Assembly (NCBI GenBank): GCA_023404715.1
Contig: JAEYAR010000139.1
Coordinates: 1 to 25,476, forward strand
DNA length: 25,476 bases
Source: Bacillota bacterium
GTDB lineage: Bacteria; Bacillota; Clostridia; Christensenellales; Aristaeellaceae
Reading direction: 5' to 3'
Shown here: in pieces, positions 20,468 through 25,476 of the stretch
Position numbering within the stretch: position 1 is the stretch's first letter
Layout: each line of letters opens with the position of its first letter
Notes under the pieces: generated by a model
The model's input: the letters and a program-made list of their open reading frames with translations, nothing else
Database searches by the model: none
Told to the model about the DNA's origin: nothing
Program-made: the position numbers and the translations under genes

Positions 20468-21295
20468 TCACTCGTCGCCCTCGGTATGCTCGGCGCTGTC
20501 GGCGAGCGCCTGGGCGTAGCGGCGGGACATCGTCTGCGTAGAGAACAGGTAGACGATGCCGTTAAAGGCCGTCAGATCCTCGATGTCCTCGTAGCCCTTG
20601 CGGCGCTTGATTTCATCCCGCGCGCGCTCGATCTGCGGCTTGGTGTAGGCGTAGGGGTGGCGCATGAAATGGTAGAGCGGCGTCGGAGCGGGATAGGTCT
20701 TGCAGTTGAAGCGGACCATCTCTGCGATCGTGCGCGGCACGTCCTTGTCCTCGATGAAGGCGGCGATCATCGCGTAGTTGTCGGCCATGGTCGCGTTGGA
20801 ATAATAGTACGCGTCCTTTTCACCCTGTACGGACACGATATCCGCGCAGGAGGGCATCTCCTTCATCTGCACCATCAGTTCCTCCCAGCTTTGTTCTTCC
20901 TGCTTGATCATCGCCAGGGGCGTCAGCTGGGCTGCGAGCGTGCGTTCGCGGATGAAGTCGGCGAGCAGCTCGGCCGGGGTCTTGGCGGGCGCCTCCACGG
21001 GTTCGTCCGGTTCCATCGGGGGGAATGGATCCTCCACGTCGGGCAGGGATTCCATGTAGTCGAACAGATCCACCTTGCCCTGCGGCGCGGCCTGCGCCTC
21101 AGCTGCGTCCGCCGCCCCCTGCGCGCCCGCCATGACGGCGGCCGCCTTCTGCTGCATCTCGATCTTTTCGGCCTTGGGGTTGTCCATCTTGTTTAGCGCA
21201 GGGTCGAGCGCATCGCTGAACTCGCCCGGGATTTCGCTGGGCTTCAGCGCGACCTCTTTGGAAAAGCCGGGCTTGCGCCTGCCGAATAAAGACAT
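20468..21295 (-). CDS. Unrecognised 275-aa soluble protein (possibly YdhW-like C-terminal region)
   Basis: No signal peptide or membrane span. Residues 1-105 are low-complexity, rich in Ala, Pro, Glu and Lys, starting MSLFGRRKPGFSK, and look disordered. Residues about 110-275 are more ordered, with the stretch AYYYSNATMADNYAMIAAFI, IAEMVRFNCKTYPAPTPLYHF and a C-terminal FNGIVYLFSTQTMSRRYAQALA. The last part recalls the YdhW family of E. coli (an uncharacterised protein of an oxidoreductase operon), but this is from memory of the pattern and is weak. ATG 21295 has GGAG with 8-base spacing; in-frame codons further upstream lack a site. The gene is monocistronic, with a near-consensus promoter and its own terminator, suggesting steady high expression. 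Confidence 0.7.
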   Translation of the reverse strand: MSLFGRRKPGFSKEVALKPSEIPGEFSDALDPALNKMDNPKAEKIEMQQKAAAVMAGAQGAADAAEAQAAPQGKVDLFDYMESLPDVEDPFPPMEPDEPVEAPAKTPAELLADFIRERTLAAQLTPLAMIKQEEQSWEELMVQMKEMPSCADIVSVQGEKDAYYYSNATMADNYAMIAAFIEDKDVPRTIAEMVRFNCKTYPAPTPLYHFMRHPYAYTKPQIERARDEIKRRKGYEDIEDLTAFNGIVYLFSTQTMSRRYAQALADSAEHTEGDE

Positions 21296-21328
21296 GGGCT
21301 TCACTCCTCGAATCATCAATATGATATC

Positions 21329-21357
21329 AGTATAGGACGTTCGATGGGAGGTGTCAA
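21329..21357 (-). promoter_or_regulatory. Near-consensus sigma-A promoter
   Basis: On the minus strand a perfect TTGACA (21357-21352), 17 bases, then TATACT (21334-21329). It is the best -35 box in the window and lies about 35 bases before ATG 21295. Confidence 0.8.
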
Positions 21358-21389
21358 CCCATTCTGAACCTACTACTTAGCCGTGCCGC

Positions 21390-23594
21390 TTAGTCGCCCT
21401 CTTGAAAGATCATTTGGGCCTTGGCATTCATTTCCCTGATAAACTGTTCAACGCTCAGCTGCCCGTCGGCAAAACGGGAAATAACCTGATCGATTACTTG
21501 ATCCTTTTCGTTTCCTATATCATTGGCGTAGATAGAGCGAAGCGGGACGATCAGATGTTTTGCGATCTCCTGGTATATCAAAATGCTTTCTTGGGATATA
21601 TCCCAGTTTTCGACTTCACGTAACTGATAACGTTTCGTTTCCTGGTCGATCAGCGCCTGAATATCCGCCTTTTCAGAGTCGTCTGCCTTTTTAAGCAGTT
21701 CCTCAAAATAAGATATTTTCTCCATCGCCTCTTTCTGTTCGGCCTCAAAGCTGGCCGGTCTCAGCGGCGTATTGTATGTTGCGTTCAATGAATACTTATT
21801 TGCATTGTCCATGTGTTCCGCGTAAAATGTCAGGAATTCAATCGCCGCATCTTTACTTTGCGACAAAGGATTGAGCACGAATACATCCATCGTCGCCATC
21901 GTCATCCGGGGCATCCCCTCGGCCAAAGCTGGCGGCGCAATGGATATCACCCGGTCGGCATCGTTATATCCGATTCCGTAATACTGATAATAGGTCATGA
22001 TGAGCGGATTCAACTCCGGCGCATCCTGCAAATACGCCCGATGCGCCCATGCCGATTCTAAAGCATTTTTGAACTCCGGCGTGTCAAAGCGGACCGGTGA
22101 CTGCGATGTCTCATGCTGCAGAAGATATTGCTTGACCATCGTGGAGACGATGCCTTTAAAACCATCGCTACATTGCAGCAGCGTATATTCCGGATACTCG
22201 TCCGCATACTCCGTTTCCCAGGTTTGCGCCAAGTCGAACAGCTCCGCGAAGGTAGCCGGCATTTCGCCTAACCCAAACTCATTCCATTTCGTTTCGTTCA
22301 AGGTCCACACGTTTGGCAGTATGGATGCGGGGAACGCGACCAGCTCACCGTTGAGGTGGAGGACGCCCCGAATGCCAGGATAAATCTGCTCAGCCCACTG
22401 CGTTAGGTCAGTGCTTCCGCTAAGGGGGGCTGCATAGCCCTTGTCCCGCACATCTTGATAGGATCGCCCTGTATTCAGAATATACAGATCGATGCCCGCT
22501 TCCCCAGAAATCATAGATTGCTGGATGCTTTGGAAATCGGTGAAATCCTGTTCGATGATGAGCGAGATATCCGGGTGCGCGGATGAAAAGGAGACGGCGA
22601 TGCGCGGGTCGAGTAGCCCCATGACCCGCACGCTATCCTGCTCAGCTTCGCCCTCTTGCGAAATATCCCGGACAAAAATGCTGCCGCCGCTCACATACAC
22701 ATATCCGCCCTGACTCGACAGATAAGCCTGGTCGGAAGGCGACGAAAAATGGAGCGGCATGTAAGCCTTGGTTTGGGCCTTGCCATTGGGCGGCGCCTTC
22801 TTCACCTTCCCGTTGCTCGCGGTAAAACAAAGCGTATCCGTCGCAGCGTCCCATACAAATCCATTACCCGGTTCGATGGCCTCATCCCATAGCTGCCTTG
22901 TATAGCTTTGGGTGGATATATCGTAGAGCCATAGCGTGGATGTGCCTGATTCTTTGGAAATCACCCTGGCGACCAGCGACGTTGCATTCCCGGGGAAAAT
23001 CCCGGCCAGCTCCGGCGCGCTTAGCGGCGTCATTTCGGGTGTTGAGAGATTCCAGGCATAGAGTTCCCTAACCTCTCCGTCTTCATATGTAAAGCTGCCC
23101 AGAACGAGATACAGGGTATCGTCAACCGCTACACAGCTGACGATCTCCTTGGGCTGTAAGACATCCTGGTCCGTATAGAAAAACTGAGCCTCCGGTATGG
23201 ACGCGCAGGGAGACGCTTTTTGTTCGCTGATCAGAGAAATTTGCCCGCTGTATGGGTGCAGGCCGTAGAGCTGGTCGTTCAGCACAAAGAGATACCCGAT
23301 GCTCTTTTCCCACAGATCGCGCTCGATAGGCGTGCCCGGTGCGAGGGGGGAGATGCCGTTTTTTTGATATATGGATAGATCCAGGATAGGATCGGGTTCC
23401 TTCTCGCCATAATCCCAACGGAATACGCCTAGATTGCTTAAAATGTAGGCCTCGCCGTTTATTTCGCAGGCGCTGCTGACGATGCCTGTCTTTCCATCGG
23501 CCATCACCATGCTGTTTGATGCTTCACCGTAAATAATCTTGGGTAAGACGGCGACCAAGAAAGCGCAAAGCAACAGAATATTCTTTTTTTTCAT
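21390..23594 (-). CDS. Secreted beta-propeller-like / extracellular solute-binding fusion protein
   Basis: A 734-residue exported protein. The signal peptide (MKKKNILLLCAFLVAVLPKI, cleavage near IYG-EA) has no lipobox cysteine. Residues about 30-330 are repeated beta-rich units such as GEAYILSNLGVFRWDYG, DQLYGLHPYSGQISLI and DTLYLVLGSFTYEDGEVREL, which suggest a beta-propeller. Residues about 335-734 are an ABC-type family 1 solute-binding domain: HPDISLIIEQDFTDFQSIQQ, IDLYILNTG, ELVAFPASILPNVWTLN and the late DVFVLNPLSQSKDAAIEFLTF are its typical landmarks. AAAGGAGG precedes ATG 23594. It is followed upstream by two membrane protein genes. Base composition is lower in GC than the rest of the window. 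Ligand unknown. Attachment to the cell surface without a lipid anchor is unexplained. Confidence 0.82.
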   Translation of the reverse strand: MKKKNILLLCAFLVAVLPKIIYGEASNSMVMADGKTGIVSSACEINGEAYILSNLGVFRWDYGEKEPDPILDLSIYQKNGISPLAPGTPIERDLWEKSIGYLFVLNDQLYGLHPYSGQISLISEQKASPCASIPEAQFFYTDQDVLQPKEIVSCVAVDDTLYLVLGSFTYEDGEVRELYAWNLSTPEMTPLSAPELAGIFPGNATSLVARVISKESGTSTLWLYDISTQSYTRQLWDEAIEPGNGFVWDAATDTLCFTASNGKVKKAPPNGKAQTKAYMPLHFSSPSDQAYLSSQGGYVYVSGGSIFVRDISQEGEAEQDSVRVMGLLDPRIAVSFSSAHPDISLIIEQDFTDFQSIQQSMISGEAGIDLYILNTGRSYQDVRDKGYAAPLSGSTDLTQWAEQIYPGIRGVLHLNGELVAFPASILPNVWTLNETKWNEFGLGEMPATFAELFDLAQTWETEYADEYPEYTLLQCSDGFKGIVSTMVKQYLLQHETSQSPVRFDTPEFKNALESAWAHRAYLQDAPELNPLIMTYYQYYGIGYNDADRVISIAPPALAEGMPRMTMATMDVFVLNPLSQSKDAAIEFLTFYAEHMDNANKYSLNATYNTPLRPASFEAEQKEAMEKISYFEELLKKADDSEKADIQALIDQETKRYQLREVENWDISQESILIYQEIAKHLIVPLRSIYANDIGNEKDQVIDQVISRFADGQLSVEQFIREMNAKAQMIFQEGD

Positions 23595-23608
23595 CAGGCC
23601 TGCCTCCT

Positions 23609-24433
23609 TTAAACATGCGAGTCGGTAGGATAAACGGCGCTGCGCCTTGAGCGGGACAGTACGGCGGCGAGGGCTGCCAAGGCGACGGCATAACCCAGCA
23701 AGGTAGGCATCACCTCGGTCATTTCATTTCCATAAGGCGCTATGGATAACACTGCGTGAAGCGAAAACCGCATATCCGGTAAGAAGGTTAGGGGACGGTC
23801 CAACATACAGATCGAGCTGGCAAACAGGGAGAATACATATAGCATGACGCCCGCCCGCTGCGCCCGAAAGACGGTGAAAACAAGAATCGCCATCGCCGCG
23901 GTGTGCCAGAAAAGCTGTATCACCAGCGCTGAAAGTAAAATCGCCGGGATAGGGGCCATTCGGCTAAAGATGATCTTTGGAACAACTGAGGTTTGGATAA
24001 GCCCCTGCTCAAACAGCAGCGGTTCGCTCCACCCCGTTCCGGCGGCGGAAAAGGGTAGTGAAAGAAGGAGCGAGAGCGACAATACGATGCCTGTCATCGT
24101 CAAAGCGGCATAGAGGCAATATAGGATCTGCCCCTGAACGCAAACGGACTCGTCCGCCTGCATCGCGCTTCGATCCGTAAAGAAATCTCCAAGTAGCAAC
24201 AGGAATAAAACGGAGGTATAGGGCATATTGCATCCGCTGAACACGATCACAAACGCCATCTCATCGACATGCAATGCATAGCCCAGGCTGACGAGATAAT
24301 CGTGCAGCACGATCACCTCTCTGAGACAGAACAGCGCAGTCAAGGAAAGGCAAATGTAGAATCGGGGATGCCTGACGAGCCGCTTGAATAAACCACCGCC
24401 GCAACGAAATGCATCTGCTCTGGCTTTATGCAT
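23609..24433 (-). CDS. Polytopic membrane protein, ABC-2 permease-like
   Basis: A 274-residue protein with about six hydrophobic helices separated by short loops (for example YTSVLFLLLLGDFFT, LSLSLLLSLPFS, MAILVFTVFRAQRAG and a C-terminal LLGYAVALAALAAVL). The spacing, and the first helix with a following amphipathic stretch, resemble ABC-2 type permease subunits that work with a separate ATPase. No ATPase gene is in the window. ATG 24433 overlaps the preceding gene by 8 bases (ATGCATAA), so the two are translated together. Family assignment is tentative. Confidence 0.65.
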   Translation of the reverse strand: MHKARADAFRCGGGLFKRLVRHPRFYICLSLTALFCLREVIVLHDYLVSLGYALHVDEMAFVIVFSGCNMPYTSVLFLLLLGDFFTDRSAMQADESVCVQGQILYCLYAALTMTGIVLSLSLLLSLPFSAAGTGWSEPLLFEQGLIQTSVVPKIIFSRMAPIPAILLSALVIQLFWHTAAMAILVFTVFRAQRAGVMLYVFSLFASSICMLDRPLTFLPDMRFSLHAVLSIAPYGNEMTEVMPTLLGYAVALAALAAVLSRSRRSAVYPTDSHV

Positions 24434-25196
24434 GTATCTGCACCTCTCTTTTTAGGCCAACAAGATAAGCGCAGGCGCTGAACATAAGCAGCAGCGCATA
24501 AACGATAAGCGAATATGCGATGCCTTGTTTGGTCAGCGCATCGTTAAACAAATCTGCTGGTTTTGGAAAAGCCGGATCTGGTATTAGCAACCCCAGCTTC
24601 AACCAGAGAAAGTATATGGCGGCAGGGAGGATAAGGGATACCACCCTGTCGAGAATCCATACGGAGAAGGCCAGATACATCACGGCAAAAACGCCGCCGC
24701 AGATCATCATGCCAAGGGTAAAACTTACGTACATGGGTAGCGCGTGAAAAACGCGATACCAGTCTTCGTACACGCCATAAAAGTGTATTTGATGGGTTTC
24801 ATAGAGCTCCGGGCTTGCGGGAATCGCGATCAGGTTCCAAACAATGGCGTGCAAGGCGAAGGGCAGGGCCGCTACAGCTCCGCCTGCCAGCGCGCATGCG
24901 CCGATTTTTTGCAGGCCATACCGCGCCCACCCTTTCTGGTCATCATGTAAGACGCCGATATTTTGCCTGGCCGCTGCTGCGGGCAAACAGACAGAAAAGG
25001 GAAATAACAGGATGACGCCGCCAAAGAAAACGGCTTGCAAGGACAAGACGAGGGCATTCGGCCTAAGCTCGGGAACTGGCTCCGTCAGGGCCTGCATCCA
25101 TAGGGGGATGGAGCAGCATAGCAGGGATATCAGCATCATGACGACGCCGATCAGAAACCCGCTATTCAAAACATAGGACTTCCATTCCTTTCCCAT
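24426..25196 (-). CDS. Polytopic membrane protein, ABC-2 permease-like (partner)
   Basis: A 256-residue protein with about six hydrophobic helices, beginning with a short cytoplasmic stretch and the helix SGFLIGVVMMLISLLCCSIP. AGGAGGTG precedes ATG 25196. It overlaps the following membrane protein gene by 8 bases, and both probably form one complex. The 40-base gap to the next gene upstream holds no evident terminator, so the operon continues past the right edge. Substrate and exact family cannot be read. Confidence 0.65.
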   Translation of the reverse strand: MGKEWKSYVLNSGFLIGVVMMLISLLCCSIPLWMQALTEPVPELRPNALVLSLQAVFFGGVILLFPFSVCLPAAAARQNIGVLHDDQKGWARYGLQKIGACALAGGAVAALPFALHAIVWNLIAIPASPELYETHQIHFYGVYEDWYRVFHALPMYVSFTLGMMICGGVFAVMYLAFSVWILDRVVSLILPAAIYFLWLKLGLLIPDPAFPKPADLFNDALTKQGIAYSLIVYALLLMFSACAYLVGLKREVQIHA

Positions 25197-25236
25197 CTTT
25201 TACACCTCCTGTTCGCACAAGTTTTAGGTTATAGCC

Positions 25237-25476
25237 TCACCACGGAATGATCTCGGGGCAGCGGGCGCGCAGGGGATCTACGCTCTTGGGGTCCAACAGG
25301 GCGCCCGTTTGCGCGTTGAGGATGATGGGCCTATACCAAAAGGTTTCAAAATAAGGCGCATTTTTACCGAACACGCTCATCTCCTCCTTGGCGTCGCGAT
25401 AATACTCGCACCAAGCGACCCAACAGGGGAGCAGCACGAATGTGTTGTTCAAGTCGTCCGGATTGTCGAAGACCAC
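25237..25476 (-). CDS. Unrecognised protein, C-terminal fragment (start outside window)
   Basis: The frame is open from the right edge to TGA at 25239-25237, giving 79-80 residues with no good start inside the window. The fragment is soluble and aromatic-rich (WVAWCEYYRDAKEEM, YFETFWYRPIILNAQTGAL) and ends CPEIIPW. No family is recognised. It lies 40 bases ahead of the two membrane protein genes on the same strand, so it likely belongs to the same operon. Confidence 0.6.
   Translation of the reverse strand: MVFDNPDDLNNTFVLLPCWVAWCEYYRDAKEEMSVFGKNAPYFETFWYRPIILNAQTGALLDPKSVDPLRARCPEIIPW

Noticed and set aside
1..25476. CRISPR arrays, tRNA or rRNA genes, IS elements with terminal repeats
   Set aside because: No regularly spaced repeats, tRNA cloverleaf, rRNA sequence or transposase with terminal repeats was recognised in this window; the only mobile-element trace is the serine recombinase at the left edge.

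Overview
The window looks like a chromosomal stretch from a high-GC, endospore-forming Firmicute of class Clostridia. The evidence is a cotJ spore-coat operon, clear Shine-Dalgarno sites (AGGAGG type), sigma-A promoters with 17-base spacers, a clostridial MATE pump and a monomeric adenosylcobalamin-dependent ribonucleotide reductase. Genus cannot be assigned; a Christensenella-like lineage is only a guess. Most of the window is GC-rich, but about 21390-25476 is visibly more AT-rich and may have a different history.

Layout. 1-254 (+) is the 3' end of a large serine recombinase gene that runs into, and antisense to, cotJC. cotJA, cotJB and a cotJC cut off after about 62 codons lie on the minus strand at 176-814. 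On the plus strand, 1092-5059 holds a class II ribonucleotide reductase (nrdJ) and an ABC exporter, ending in a hairpin shared with the next operon. On the minus strand, 13313 down to 5121 is a complete high-affinity potassium ATPase operon in the order kdpF-kdpA-kdpB-(37-aa membrane peptide)-kdpC-kdpD-kdpE. Divergent from it, 13708-17006 (+) encodes a TPR protein, a wrecked TrkA-type RCK gene, an RCK domain fused in frame to a KdpD-like histidine kinase, and a second KdpE-like regulator. Then come a secreted papain-like protein (17091-17792, +), and on the minus strand a DUF2974-type hydrolase, a MATE exporter, an unknown 275-aa protein, and an operon of a propeller/solute-binding protein with two polytopic membrane proteins and an incomplete gene at the right edge.

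How the parts fit. The central 12 kb reads as one potassium-homeostasis island with two KdpDE-type two-component systems back to back. The 390-bp gap between the divergent operons carries two promoters of matching design: each has four TGTGAG-type hexamers in two pairs (11-bp period within a pair), exactly 10 bp from a TGnTAAGAT extended -10 box. This implies co-activation of both operons by an OmpR/KdpE-type regulator.

The two most unusual points are (i) the recombinase-bearing element that interrupts cotJC, which resembles skin-type elements excised from sporulation genes, and (ii) the divergent potassium locus with paired operators, an RCK-kinase fusion carrying its own internal promoter, and an extra 37-aa membrane peptide between kdpB and kdpC.
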